The notes under the pieces: generated by a model
The model's input: the letters and a program-made list of their open reading frames with translations, nothing else
Databases searched by the model: none
What the model was told of the DNA's origin: nothing
Position numbers and translations under genes: made by a program
Shown: positions 45,401 to 57,471 of the stretch, piece by piece
Layout: each line of letters starts with the position of its first letter
Numbering within the stretch: the first letter of the stretch is position 1
Assembly: GCA_023935145.1 (NCBI GenBank)
Contig: CM043700.1
Span: 31,125,001-31,189,000 of the forward strand
DNA from: Bretschneidera sinensis
Taxonomy: Eukaryota > Streptophyta > Magnoliopsida > Brassicales > Akaniaceae
DNA length: 64,000 nt
Direction: 5' to 3'

Positions 45401-47034
45401 TATAAATTACCCAACAGCCTTTAAAAAGAGGTACCAGTGCATTCCAGTAAAGCTAAAATGGCAACATATAATAATGTGGGCAGCAAAAATAAATGAAAGA
45501 TGTCATATATGATCATGTAACCTCCTTGCTTTTGTACTTCTGCAATTACATGTAGAGCAAGAGTTGTTTTTCCAGAAGCTTCTGGACCATATAACTCGAC
45601 AACACGCCCCTGTGGAAATAAAGTAAAGAGATGACATATGCATCCAAAACATATTGCAAAAATTCCTCCGAAATTTTCATCAAAAGAAATGCATATCCAA
45701 AGATAAAGCAATAAAACTGATACTGAGAAGAAAATTCATGTAACACTTTTAACTAATGTCACTACAATTACTGGCTAATAATTGCCACAATGGGAAATAA
45801 GAAGAAGAAAGAATTTGTTTCTTCAACCACCAATTTGATCTTAATTTATAAATCATAATCATATCATTCTTTTAAACCTAATAATTTGAGGCCCACACAT
45901 TTGCATAAACTGAGTATCAAAGAATACTTTTGGAAGTCCACCAGTTCCCAATGCTATATCCAAAGCAAATGAGCCTGTTGAAATCACTGGAACATTTTTA
46001 GGGGAGACAGCACGACCAAGCCACATGATTGATCCCTTTCCAAATGAGCTTGTAATCTGATCCAGGGCTTGCTGTAGGGCCAGCTCTTTCTTTGACATAT
46101 TCTCCTCACAGGACTCACTTCCATCTGACTTGGATTTCCTTCTACCTTCAAACATATATAAATCGGTACTGTTATCAACTTAAAATCAGCATAAATAAAA
46201 TAAACAAGTACCAGATTGTATCTCCCAATCAAAGCTATAGAAGGGAAGCATCATATTTGAAGAACTTGTGAAAAAGTAAAATTGTCAAAAACATTAGTTT
46301 AGGGTTCGTTCATTTGCAGAAAATTTTGCAGTTTTCCAAGAAAAAATGCAATTTGAAGGCATTTTTTATAAAAAAAAATCTGGAAAATCGAAGAAATTTT
46401 TACAAGTGAACACGCCCTTAGTTTTCTGTCAGAGAGACTTAAGTCTTTAATTTGCATATAATCAACAGAACCCTTTAATAAATTTCATAGGTGTTACTTC
46501 ATTCAGTCATGTGTGTATTATTATATGTCCAAACAATCTAGGGAACTCATACAGAAAAAAAAAAAAAAAACTATATTAAATCATAAATTTTAAATTAATA
46601 ACGACTTCTAAGTTCAAACTTTTAGCACCTTTGGAAGAAAAGTTGTAAAGCTGAGAAGATGTCCCCAACACCCCTCTCCTAAAGACCTGCAAAACAAACA
46701 ATAAAAGGAAAAGGAAAAGTTTAGAAAATGATAAAAAGAAAAGAAAAAAAATAGAGCTCTACACACTGTTAGTTTTTGTGTAGTCAAAACTGTTAAGGAG
46801 ATTGTAGTTTTCTCAGGCAACAAACTATTAACAACCAATGATTCATAATTTCAGTTTTCCCTGTTTTTCCTAAACAATGTCAGTAGCAAAACAGAGTGTA
46901 AACAATCAGATACTTCAAACAAGCATAACAAAAGGGTTTGGACAAAAACAAATAAGAAAATGCGTTTAGATAGTAACCTCCGGTGCAAATAGGAAGCGTT
47001 TAAGCGAAGAAACGTTTCGAAGAAGCCTCGCCAT
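33443..47034 (-). CDS. RECA3: Organellar RecA homologue, RECA3-like
   Basis: Eight exons on the minus strand: 46978-47034, 46629-46686, 45928-46145, 45522-45609, 41698-41870, 35749-35895, 34765-34899, 33443-33826. All join in phase: 419 residues. The N-terminus ([16 protein letters not shown]) is Arg/Ser/Leu-rich without acids, a typical mitochondrial targeting peptide. Then come the RecA N-terminal part ([19 protein letters not shown]), Walker A GPEASGKT (119-126), Walker B VIVVD (193-197), loop [19 protein letters not shown], and [18 protein letters not shown]. The acidic C-terminal tail is longer than bacterial RecA. The match to Arabidopsis RECA3 is strong by memory. It would act in recombination surveillance of mitochondrial DNA. 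Introns 4 (3.65 kb) and 5 (5.8 kb) are swollen by transposons; coding exons are intact. Confidence 0.93.
34075..34311 (+). CDS. Small single-pass membrane protein, nested antisense in RECA3-like intron 7
   Basis: Two exons, 34075-34170 and 34246-34311, joined in phase over a 75-bp intron (GTACTC donor, TTGTAG acceptor), give 53 residues. The N-terminus ([16 protein letters not shown]) leads into a hydrophobic helix ([16 protein letters not shown]), then [11 protein letters not shown] and a basic tail QRRRAH. The start context AAAATGG is good. A TATA-like CTATATATG is at about 34027 with a pyrimidine-rich leader. The exon break with coding on both sides argues for a real gene. I believe similar short plant proteins exist (WIYRLAT plus basic tail) but cannot name a function. 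Confidence 0.6.
34312..34497. repeat. MITE-like repeat in RECA3-like intron 7
   Basis: Ends are imperfect inverted repeats: GGAATGTGGAATGGTCGGTCAA on the left, and on the right the complement of GACCATTTGAACACCCCTAA. The interior has repeated CCGAC/CGGTT phrases. It starts right after the stop of the nested small gene. Class uncertain. Confidence 0.4.
36256..36567 (-). repeat. 3' LTR of intronic copia element
   Basis: 312 bp. It contains three to four tandem phrases related to CCTTAAAACAAGGAAGGAAACATGG (shown shortened: AAACAAGGAAGGAAACATGG) and TATATATA. It is preceded, in element sense, by the purine tract. Confidence 0.9.
36575..40801 (-). pseudogene. Copia gag-pol with three inactivating lesions
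   Basis: One long frame on the minus strand. Gag: [20 protein letters not shown] and two zinc knuckles ([28 protein letters not shown]). Protease: [13 protein letters not shown]. Integrase: WHRRLGH…[35 protein letters not shown]. Reverse transcriptase: YVDDIVITG. RNase [11 protein letters not shown]. Lesions: the natural start near 40665 is out of frame with the rest (short GT-repeat contraction), TGA at 37718-37720 just after KPPP in reverse transcriptase, and TAG at about 36953-36955 in RNase H. It needs helper proteins to move now. Confidence 0.88.
41015..41352 (-). repeat. 5' LTR of intronic copia element
   Basis: 338 bp, as the 3' LTR but with a 26-bp duplication of the AATTAAAGAGAGTAAAGA region near 41040-41066. 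A TATATATAC box lies in element sense near 41115. Confidence 0.9.
42206..44095 (+). mobile_element. Tandem TRIM with three LTRs in RECA3-like intron 4
   Basis: Three LTR copies of about 470 bp (42206-42673, 42913-43379, about 43621-44095) alternate with two internal segments of about 240 bp. Each internal segment starts GTGGTATCAGAGCTAAGG (tRNA-Met primer site) and ends in a purine-rich tract before the next LTR. Outer ends are TGTTGGGATA and CCCAACA, with target duplication CAACT at 42201-42205 and 44096-44100. No coding capacity. The single flanking duplication shows one insertion, later expanded by unequal LTR recombination or inserted as a tandem. Confidence 0.88.
44640..45200. repeat. 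Imperfect direct repeat, about 145-bp period
   Basis: Phrases CCAATTAACAAGG, TTCATCAT, and AAGCCTCAATGAAACAGAAA occur twice (about 44944-45056 and 45087-45196). No coding evidence. It lies in RECA3-like intron 4. Confidence 0.5.
46301..46418. mobile_element. 118-bp MITE in RECA3-like intron 2
   Basis: Inverted ends AGGGTTCGTTCATTTG and complement AGGGCGTGTTCACTTG match at most positions. It is flanked by TAGTTT at 46295-46300 and 46419-46424. The ends resemble hAT-type MITEs, though the expected duplication would be 8 bp. Confidence 0.6.
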
Positions 47035-47420
47035 AGAACGCTTTTGAAGCGCTCTTCAGTAGCGCAGATGTAAAAGAAGAGTGAAATGAGAGTATAAACA
47101 AAGTAGAAATCTAAATTACATGTACAAGGGGTGGGTTTTTAAGGAGAGAGACGATGGAACCAGAGTCGGGGACAGTTTTTGGAAGTGTGCCGCTGTGTCC
47201 CCAAGGAGTGAAAAAACTGGGCTGTTTGCGGCCTTTGGGCCGTATGGCTGTGGAAGCTATAATTGTAACGAGGGCAATGACAAGGAACATATTAATTGGC
47301 CCATTTTTGTAATGATAACTCAATAGGATTCTAACTGATCTGTTTGGTAAATTGGTTTCATAACGACTCCTATTAAAGTCCTATATTCAAATATAATTGC
47401 TCTCAAACTTTTATTTTTAT

Positions 47421-47933
47421 GATCTGTTTGATTCACAGATAGAATTACAGTGAGATAAGATTAAGATTATAGTAGGATAGGATTAAGTGGGATTAAAGTG
47501 AGATTATTTTAGTTTTATGTTTAGTTCATAAAATTTCAGGATTGGGATTAAAGTGAGATAATAAATATAAAGACTAAAATATATTTTTTATATTTTATTA
47601 TAAAACCTTTATATTTATATATATTATAAAACCTTAGTCGAGAGATTTTTGGCTTTATTTTTTGTCTTCCTCATCCTCTGTATCGTAAAACAGAGATGAA
47701 CTTTTTTTTTCCTTTATTTTCCTTGTCTATCTTTCTTCAGTGGTGTTGATTTAGGTCTTGATTTGCAAATATGGTGGAAGGATTAATTTCATGGGATTGG
47801 GGCTAGTTTAGTCCCAATTTAATCTCAGATGAACAGTTAATCCCTCCAACCAAACATGGGATTAACTGTTCATCTGGGATTAATTAATCAAATCCCATGT
47901 TTATACTCCCAACCAAACGAGCTCTTAGAGCTA
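47421..47933. mobile_element. Probable MITE with internal hairpin
   Basis: Ends GATCTGTTTGATT and (complement) GAGCTCGTTTGGTT are imperfect inverted repeats. Near the right end CAGATGAACAGTTAATCCC (about 47826-47844) and its complement (about 47861-47879) form a hairpin. It is rich in GGATTAAAGTGAGAT phrases. It lies about 390 bp upstream of the RECA3-like start. Confidence 0.45.
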
Positions 47934-50900
47934 CATATTCGGGCAATACACAATCTGTTTTTTTAATTCCGGAAATACACAAATTTATTTAAAAGAATTC
48001 AAAATATATAATTAGATTTTATTCAGGTTACAGTATAAACTTTAAGTTTATTACTTGATTAAATTCATTAAAATGATAATAATAAAATTTTAAAATTCAA
48101 TCATTTTTACTCATGCAATCTTACTTTGCTTAAAATAACTTGAAACAGATTTTGGTTTCATATATTTTACAGGATAAGAGCAGATTATAGACTATACAGA
48201 TTTTGGTATGTCAAATTTCTACCGAGGGTCAGTTCGTTTTTCAGGAATTCTATTTCTTGTTAATTAATAATTCTCAAAATTTTAAACACTTAGGAATTAA
48301 ATTTATATAGAGTTAACATTTTTTTATTATTTGGATGTATTTAGAAATAGAGTTGTCTAATATTATAAATTTAATTTTTTTAATGAAAATAAGTTTTATT
48401 TTAATAAAATAATTCATTTTTTTACCATTTTGCATTAGCCTAACATTATTATTTTACATTAATTTAACATTTTAATATGAAAATCAGAATAAAAATTATT
48501 TCTTAAAATGTCCGAATTCCCTTTTAAGCTACAAGAATGTCAAGAATCATTTTTTTTCTTGAAAATATAAGATTTTAAAAATCAATTGTAAGATAAAATT
48601 ATTAATATCATAACATAATTTTAATTTGATGTGTAAAATTATTGTTATGACGAGAAAGATGGAATTGGAGTTTCTCACCTATTTGGTGGGAGTTAAAATT
48701 CTTATATTTTATAAGAATTGTGATTTCTATGAAAATTATAGTTTTCATAAATTTTGTTAAAAGAACAACCAAAAATTTATAAATTCATAAGAATTTATAA
48801 CTTTCACATTAATTTTTCAAATAAGAAACATATCCCAAAAGAAGATAAAAAGAAATATATGAAACGTACAATATTTATCGGTGGTTTGCTGGTGGCGTTC
48901 AAATTGAAAACATCAAATATCACAAAATACATGGGTAAATATCATTATTTGTTCTATATCATGGCCTTTTTATCAAATAAATTCTTAGAGCTGTAATTTA
49001 ATCTAATTAAGTCTCCTGTTAACCTCCTTTAGATCCGTTTGTTTCTGCCATGGTCACTGACTAAAATACTTCCACTTGATTAAAATGATGAGAGATTTAT
49101 ATGACTTAACAATCACGTGATTAGCAAAATCCCCCATCATTGATTGTAAATCAATGGGCAAAGACTGGCTAAACACAAAAACCCTTGGTTTGTGATAAGA
49201 GTTACAGGTTCAAAACCTAAACATTTAGAAGAAAAGCGCTCTTCCTTTATTGAGCTTGAAACCCTTATTAAAGATAGGTTTTTTTTTTTTTTTTTTTTTT
49301 CTGTTGATCACATGATTCTACCATGAAGCTTTAACCATTCTAGGTGGTAGAATATATTGGAGCTAAGGAATAATTAACAAATTTAATTTCACCAAATTAA
49401 AACCCTGAGAATTTATCTGATCGAAACTTTAAATATCAATTTGATCAAAAGACCAAACTATAGGAACCAATAATGTGACTTAACCCAAAAACTATTTTCC
49501 CAAATTGTCCATAAATTATCATTTTACATAAACTATTTTGGTTATCACAATTCCAGTTGTTAAAAAAACAGTTAATTTCAACCATCGCAAAATATTAAGG
49601 TTATTATCACGAAATACCTCTATATTTTATGCGATGTTTCAATGTCTCTGTATGCTTTAAATTCGATCAATTTACACATTACATTATACGAGGTATCCAA
49701 TAGATCCTCTTATCGAAATTCTCACCAAATTAGAACATGTACTCACGTGTGCCTCATTTGAATGTGAAAAATATAACTTTACACTATTTTTTTTCTTTAG
49801 CAAATCTTCTCTTTTATTTTCTTCAAGCTCAAAATCCCTAGCTCCTTCATCTACAATTCGCAAAGACAACTCTTAGAAAATACTGTCTGAATTGTCTTTA
49901 TGTATTCAAATGAGACCCACATGTAAGTTGCATGTATGCACTGATTTAAATTTAACCGAAATTTTGATTAAGAAGACCTACTAAATACCTCATATAATGT
50001 AAAGTATGAATTGATTGAATTTAAAATGTAAAAAACACTGAACATAAGGTAAAATGCAAAAAAATTTTGTGATAATAACTCGAAGTATTAATTCAATTTG
50101 TTTGAAACCTTTGAGCTCAGTTTTTCCACCACCTTTGGTTCATTTTTTTTTTTTTTATGTCAAACCAACAAGGTAATGAGTGGAGGGTAGATTCGAGCTG
50201 AATCGAGCTTGAATACTAAAATATTTTAGCTCGGCTTGAGCTTAATGAACAGGCTCGAGATCAAATCAAGCTAAAAAATTAAGCTCGAGTTTGATAAATT
50301 TTATAAAAGCTCAAGCTCGATAACAATCGATTGCCCATTCGAGCTCGTATCTGAGTCTTTGATTGCCCATTCGAGTTCAACCCAAAACTATAATTTTAAC
50401 AAATAAAAATATTAAATAAATATTAGTTCGAGCTTTAGCTCGACTAGACTCGAGCTCTATAACACCTTATCGGACTGTTCGAAAGCTTTTCAAGTCGAAC
50501 TTTAAAGTATTCGAACTCAGCTCAATAAATTATTCGAGCCTAAATTTCAAGCTCGAGCTCGAGTTCGATCGAACCGAGCTTTAACCGAACTCGAGCTCAA
50601 ATAGCTCGATAAAAACTCAACCCGATTCCAACCCTAATAACAAAAAAGGATGGTAATTAATTCCAGACATCAAACCAAAACAAATTCTTGCTTAATTGTT
50701 GGCCATGGAACAAAATAACAATGAAAAATTAGGCAATCCCGTTTATGTAGGCTTAAATGTTATCAATTCACTTGAAAACTACAAGCCCTAGGGTAATATT
50801 ACATAGAACCATGTTTCATGAGAACAAGCAAAAGTACAACTCATAAAATCATAAAGAAAGCACCAAAAAAATTGATTTAGGAAAAAATATACAGACGGTT

Positions 50901-51513
50901 GCCTTTACTAGCCAAGTAAACCCTAAAATTGTTTATTTCTCATAAACAAAAGTTAAACCAAAATACCCTTATAAAATTTATAAATTAATTTGATTTTTAA
51001 AATAATTTTATATAAAAAAAAACTATTTTTACTGTTGTTTCAAACACTGGACAGTTTATGTACCAAACACTAAACTGCTGTTTGAACATGAACTGTTTCA
51101 AAAACTACTACAAACCACAAACCAGTTCTAATTGACTTGGCCCAATAGCAGTGTAAACAGATCGACTGGCCAGTCTGTAACTGGAAACAAATAAGAGCTC
51201 AGGAGAAGTGGACCTCGTCTTTTCACAATAAAACCTAACAAAACACAAATTTACTAAATAAAATCCAAACATGCATTGCCAAATCACAACCTATTACCCT
51301 ATAAGATCATGTTCTCTCAAACCTGACAGAAAAAATAAGGGATAGGAGTATTTCTCCAAGCAAATCATTCATAATACTGTGTAACATTAAAAAAATGTAA
51401 AATGACGACTCCCAAAACTGTGCTAACCCTCCTTCCCCTGCTTCTCCCATCTGACACCGAAGCAACACCTTGACAACTTTCAGCCAGACCATATCTGCTG
51501 CAGCAATTGAATA
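47934..51513. other. Intergenic between RECA3-like and NAP1 genes
   Basis: AT-rich, no supported gene. It holds a poly-T tract (about 49280-49301) and the GAGCTC-rich repeat at 50176-50635. Open stretches here have no recognisable motifs. Confidence 0.45.
50176..50635. repeat. GAGCTCGAGCT-rich dispersed repeat
   Basis: Dense, variably oriented copies of AGCTCGAGCT-like words. The borders (GGGTAGATTCGAGCTGA and complement of TCAACCCGATTCCAACCCT) look like weak inverted ends, so it may be a non-autonomous DNA element. It has no coding capacity. Confidence 0.5.
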
Positions 51514-54500
51514 CTACTGCTGCTTACATTCTGGAGGCCTCTCACCCTGCTGACCATCCCCAACTTGAGTTTTTACACCCTTCTACAGTAAATAAGACAA
51601 GTGATCAGGGTAGGCATCTAAATTCATAATAAACCGAAAGTATAATAGGAATAAGAAAAAGGGAAAAACAATTAGAAGGAAGAAAGAAGGGATGGGGTAC
51701 TAAATATACCTTCTGCCCAGCCGATGACTGCAGCAACGCAATTCAAACCAAATTGACAAATCAGTAAATGGGATCATTTAAAAAATTCAGACAAGTAAAT
51801 GTGACATAAATATAAAATTTCACAGACCCAAAATTCTACTACACCATACCTTCTTCTTGGTCTTGTTTTCATCTTCTTCATCATCATCCTCGTCTTCCTC
51901 CTCATCTTCCTCCTCGTCCTCTTCATCTTCATCCTCATCAATATCCTCATCGTCTTCATCATCTTCTATTTCAATATCATCTCCTTGCACAGCCTCGCCT
52001 GTAAACCATGACACAGCATGAGGGATAAGCTTGTCTCGAATAGTAGATCTGCAAGAGCAACAGATTAAGAAATTATAATCAAATCTTAAGCACATGAGAG
52101 AAGATCTACAAGGAGCAATAGATTCAGAAATTATAATCAAATCTTAAGCAAGTGTATGGAAGTAACAAGACTATGGAGAAATTATAAGAAGAAATTTGGG
52201 TACAAATAATCTAAATACAAGCTTTCAAACTTCGCAAAGGTTGAGAATCACATGATAATGCATCAAGTGGAAACTCGAATTTCCAATATCCTCCTCAAGA
52301 AGATCACCAACTAAGAAATACATCCAAAAGAAAAGTGTAAGTTACAAAGAGAACGCACCCAATGTCATAATCTTGCTCCATTTGATTTTGAAGCTCCTCA
52401 GCCTGCATGAGAAGAAGAAAACATAATTAAACAATGAAATAAACAATCAATCGACATTAATCACACCGTAAGATAAAACGATGCTAGTCATACCGTATCC
52501 TCGTCAATGTCTTCATCATCGTCCGGGACTTGAGGTGGATTGAAAAAGTTGAAGAAGCTTTCACAATCTTCAGTTTTAGTGATTGGCTTGGCATTCTTGG
52601 ATCCCTTCTTCGGCTTCTTCTTAAGAAGCTTCTGTGTTAAGCATTTTCCAGGATACCACTCAATCTTCGTCCTACAAAGGACAAGGCACCAATGAAATTT
52701 TAGTTACAGTGTAAGAGTAGAAACAACTGTCCAGAGGTCTTCTCAATAATCTGAAAATAGAATAAAAAACTAAATGATAGGGCACTCGGCATAATAGCAT
52801 GGTAGTAGAAGTTACCCTATAGCCTTCTCAAGAATAGGTTCATCATCATCAATCATGTGATACGTCTTTGTCAAGATAGAGTTTTTGAAATAAGGATTGG
52901 GATCAAAGAAAAATTCAAGCTTGAATCCCTTAGGATCCTCAATCCTGCACCACTTGATATCTTTAAGATACTTGAGAGCTCCTTCGTCACGCTCAGTGAT
53001 CTGGATTCCAAAAGAAGAGAACTCTTGATTTTTTTTATTGCTGCAAATTTTGCACTCAATCTAACAAAATATTGTACTCAAATAACCAACCTCATCCGAT
53101 AGCACTTCATTATTTTTCATGGCAGTAAACCAGAAATCAGGCACTCCTTTCTCTGCATTGAAAGACGACCATATAAATTCAAAGCTAGAAAGAAAACTTA
53201 CAACATTTAAAATCTAAAATAAATAATCCTGATATTTCACCAATTACCTTCAGCAGCTTTATCCTCTCCTTGGTCCACTGCTGCTTCATTTGGAGTTCCT
53301 TCAACTTCAACAACACCATTCACAATCTCAAATCGCTGCAAATGTTAAGAAAGATTATTTATTGGGAGAAAAGATAAACCATTAATCCAGCATAATCTTA
53401 GACAAGCATGACACAGGCCACATGAACTTGCAATTCCCCGCCTCGGGTTCCATAACAAAGGAGGAGGCACTTCCATTAGACACATAACCCTATCCCTTAA
53501 AGTAAAATACCAGTCTAACCTAGAGCTAAGCTATGAAAAAGAAACCGAACAAAATTGATGGCATACAGCGCAGATATAAATATCCCCAAATTTTCCCATC
53601 CCCAATGTAAATATTAGATCAGTATGGTACCTTAGTATACAGAGGCTGATACAGCTTTTGATATTTGGCTTCAAGCAATGCTCTCTCCTCTAGAAATTTT
53701 GCCTCAAATTCATCATGTTGACTCTGTAAATAGAAAGATACTTATAAAACTCCACAAGTCAAAATAATATTGCAGATTACTTGTCGCTCAGAAAGCATTC
53801 ATGCAGCACAAAAATATAAAATGCAACACAACTTAGAAAGATATGGACGGAATTGAGAGCATATTTCTCCTCCACAGCATCATAAATGGTTCATTCCAAT
53901 CCCTATGTTGTACAAGAGGAGTGTCCTAACTAGCTTCCTTGTTTTGATATTGATAATCAACAGACAACAAATCCAATATAATAGCCATCACATAGAAAAA
54001 GAAATTCATCTCATGGTACCAGTAAAAAATGCTTACTGAAACTTGTGAACTGATATATCATATATATGCATATGCATACATACATTATATGTATATATGT
54101 ATGCGAGATGTAAATATATCAATCCAACATTTAAGCCATAATATGGATTTAAAATCAAGGAAATGCAAAACACACGAGCAGGAAATTTGAATTCAAAACA
54201 ATAGTACACCAAGTTTGAAGCTCGTTATATGCATAACTGATGCAGGCAACATCTGGTCGTATCAAAATTACAAGATTAAGATGCACCATAATTGACAATG
54301 CCACAGATGAACCATCTCTTTCAAGAGATACTTAATACAAATAAACACGGAGAACTAGCCAATAGCGTTCCACAAAACAAAGTTAATAATACAATATTTT
54401 GTAAAACCATAGCCAAATGGGGATGACACAGTACGCTAAAGCAGTTCATAAACAGATTTTGCAAGAATATAACATGCCTGAATCTCTCTGAGAACCTCAA

Positions 54501-55032
54501 CACGCTCCCTGACTTTGGGAGACAGATTCTCGAGGACATCAGAGTGCTGCCCAGCCAAATTCTGCAGCTTATTCTGCACACACGACAGCAAAACTCTAAC
54601 ACTGTCAGCCAACAGAAGCATCACACGAAATGCTTGAGCTCTTTCATTTCAAGTCAAAACAGAAGAAAGACGACCAAACAACTTGCCACACCGTAGCCAA
54701 ACAGATGCGCACCATATTCTAAGAAAACTCTGTTTGGTAGCTAAGAAAGCCCAAACTCAATATCCTTTTTTCACTTTATCAAAATTTCTTACAGACCAAA
54801 CAAGAGGTAATAACAAATAACGGACCTTGAGAGCATTAACAAGCCCTGCTCGATCCTCGTCGTTAAGAACTACAAATCAACAGAACAAAACGGTTAGGCA
54901 AGATTTTCAACAGTCGAAGAGACTAGAAGATTAAGATATATAGATAGAAAGGGGATTAGGGTTAGGGTTTTGGGGACTGAGGTTACCTGCACTGAGATCG
55001 GCCATACTGAAGTTGTCCTTGTCGTTACTCAT
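51514..55032 (-). CDS. NAP1: Nucleosome assembly protein 1 (NAP1), plant type
   Basis: Twelve exons on the minus strand: 54987-55032, 54826-54869, 54478-54573, 53631-53723, 53248-53335, 53091-53152, 52816-53000, 52494-52671, 52359-52402, 51850-52048, 51710-51727, 51514-51582. All join in phase: 373 residues. The N-terminus is [15 protein letters not shown]. The NAP fold is clear ([68 protein letters not shown]). A long Asp/Glu tail binds histones. It ends CKQQ, a prenylation-type box known in plant NAP1. It chaperones H2A-H2B and helps nucleosome assembly, in cytoplasm and nucleus. Intron 3 begins with GC (CAG|GCATGT) rather than GT. An AAACCCTA telo-box is at about 55082 near the start. Confidence 0.94.
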
Positions 55033-56150
55033 CTGTGATTAGCGAAGGGATTTATAATAGAGAGCAAAAGAGAAGGCTAAAACCCTAGATTTGTTGACAC
55101 TGGAGCAAAATAGGATGGGACGGGGAGGGTAGAGGTAAAGAGGGTTTGTGAGCCGTCTAAACGAGGCCTTAAATTCTCTTCCTCTCTCGAAAAAAAAAAA
55201 CCTAATAAAAAACACCTGCTCTCTTTATGGAGTATTACTTAAGCGGCCGTTGGCTTATTCATTTTTTACTTTTTCTTTATTTAAAAGAAGCGATGTTTGG
55301 TAACAGAATCCATGGTATAATGGTATTTATGATTTCTCTTTTTGTGCTTTTTGCGGGGTTAACCATTATCATTCTAGGAAACACCTAATAATTTATAAAA
55401 GAGATCGAAAGTTAAAAAATATTTTTAAAAAAATTAAATTTGTTTCGAATATCAAAACTTTACAGTTATTTTACTAAATATTATGTAGTTTATAGTTTCA
55501 CAATTATCTTAAAAACCCTTTTTGACCACAAAAAACTGAAATTATAATTAGACCAAACAATAATCATATGATTTAACAAAAAATGCAATTTGAAGATCAT
55601 AACAATTTATTGATAAAATTTTGTATTTATTGTACGATTTTCAGAGCTTTCTCTTTTGAAAAACAACAATTCAATGGTTATTATAACCTGATAAAATTGG
55701 AATAAGTAGTATATAGTAATATATTTATTTATATCTCAATTATGATTAATTATATTTTTTTTATGTCGGGTAGATTTCATAACATCAAATCAATCACTCG
55801 AATGTTTATGATTTAATATAATAATCATTGAACCAATCGTTCTCGATTAAATGTCAAAATTATTATTATTGAAAGGTAGTGAAGTTTAGCTTAATAGTAA
55901 GTCTTTTTTCTTTTTTTGGACATGTTGCATACCTAATTCTATTGTTATTCAATAAAAAGAAATAATTATTTATTATGAAATATTTGTCAAACAGAGTAAC
56001 AAATAACTAAATGTTTCGTATGACGGTGAGGATGGACAATCATGCAACAAACCAACAAAGGTGCAAAGCGTTGGTATTTAATGGTAATTAGATCTAAGGC
56101 TTACTATTATTGACTTTGAGAATATATAGTCGTTGATGTCAAAAATTCAC
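55033..56150. other. Intergenic upstream of NAP1
   Basis: It contains the NAP1 leader and promoter side (AAACCCTAG near 55083), then AT-rich sequence. No gene seen. Confidence 0.45.
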
Positions 56151-56452
56151 GGTTGAGTTGAAAGGTAGGAATACTGGATCTACACAAGAGAAAACGGTGA
56201 TCTAAAGGGTCGCAGGAGGAGAAGGGGTGATACCTCCGAGGACTCTTCGACGCTCATGTTAATGTAGGGTTTTTAGAGAGAAAACGAAAGCAGTGATAAT
56301 GTTTTGGTAATGAATTTGAACTGAGTTGAGATCTGCGTACCTTGGACTTTTATAATGGTTCAGAGAGCAAGTTTATCACGTGCTCAGGATGACGTGATCC
56401 TTGAGATTCCGCTTTTCTTTCAAGGGGTCTTATTACGTGTTCAGGGATGGCG
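56150..56452. repeat. Left part of an outer repeat interrupted by copia
   Basis: It contains phrases typical of plant LTRs read backwards (CTCCGAGGACTCTTCGACGCTCA, shortened: GACTCTTCGACGCTCATG; then TAGAGAGAAAACGAAAGC; then GTACCTTGGACTTTTATAATGG). It breaks at about 56453 where the copia LTR starts and likely resumes at 63008. Family unknown. Confidence 0.4.
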
Positions 56453-56841
56453 TGCAAGCCTCCTTGAGTTGATCTTCTAAGACTACAATGAGAACCACCT
56501 TTGGTATGAGAACCAATCAACTAAATGTTAGAGGGGAGGGAGAAGAACTGTTTGTTTCAATAAAATTTTAACACATATTAAACACCCTCTCCTGATGTCT
56601 ATTTATTTCCCTGTGCCTTAGGGACCATAACCCTAACAGTTACCTCACACATGTGCATTGGGTCTTTGGCCCATTAACAAAGACCCATACCACATCGGGT
56701 TTTCACACATAAGGTGGCCCATACTAAAGAACCTTGATACTTTGGAGACCCATAAAAATTATATCACTTAATTGGGTCCTTTATTAGATAACGGGTCTAC
56801 ATGTATAATGTTATAACACATTTGAACCCAAAATTCCAACA
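56453..56841 (-). repeat. Truncated 3' LTR of decayed copia element
   Basis: It matches 62620-63007 (CAAGCCTCCTTG…AATTCCAACA) with scattered substitutions. The part equal to 62474-62619 is missing at the left border. Confidence 0.85.
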
Positions 56842-57471
56842 ATCTCCCACTTGGGTTACATATGTTATCTTTTATATTGTACATGAAGATAACCTTAATT
56901 GAGTTCATGTGTGCTATTTAAACCAAAATATCCAACAACAATCTGGTCCATTAACCATATCAATGTAGGATCAAAGCGACCTTTATCACATTTATCGTAA
57001 CAAGACCCATCAATGGTCACAACACTGACACAATTAACGACATAGATCTAGTATGGATGTGTAGCATGGAAATTACATGAAACATGATTTTAAACATGTC
57101 AATTTCTAACTGATCCTCCATATGACTCAAAAGAATCATATGAAATACTTTCAAACATTAAATGCAAAACTGCAATGAAAGTCATCATAGAGTAATCAAA
57201 AATACATAATCTAAAGTCTGTACAGAACAACATAACCATGTCAATTAAGCAAAAGTAAAAGGCCAAATACAAACTCCCACTATACCAGCATATGGTCCAA
57301 AAGAACAACACCCATGTGAGCAACATGCTCATGAAACACTATGGGTGGCAAACCCTTAGTAAGCGGATCCGCAATCATAGAGTTTGTAGTGATATGCTCA
57401 ATTGACACTTAAGAATTCTGGACTCTCTCTTTGACAACCAGAAACTTGATGTCAATATGTTTTGACCTCGA

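Noticed and set aside
47111..47326. Overlapping frames just upstream of the RECA3-like start
   Set aside because: Open on both strands without homology; lies in the promoter/leader region.
48754..48996. 80-codon plus-strand frame
   Set aside because: AT-rich intergenic DNA, no recognisable motif, no gene signals.
51774..51962. Met/Arg/Lys-rich frame in NAP1 exon 10
   Set aside because: Frame-shifted reading of the GAT/GAA acidic-tail codons.
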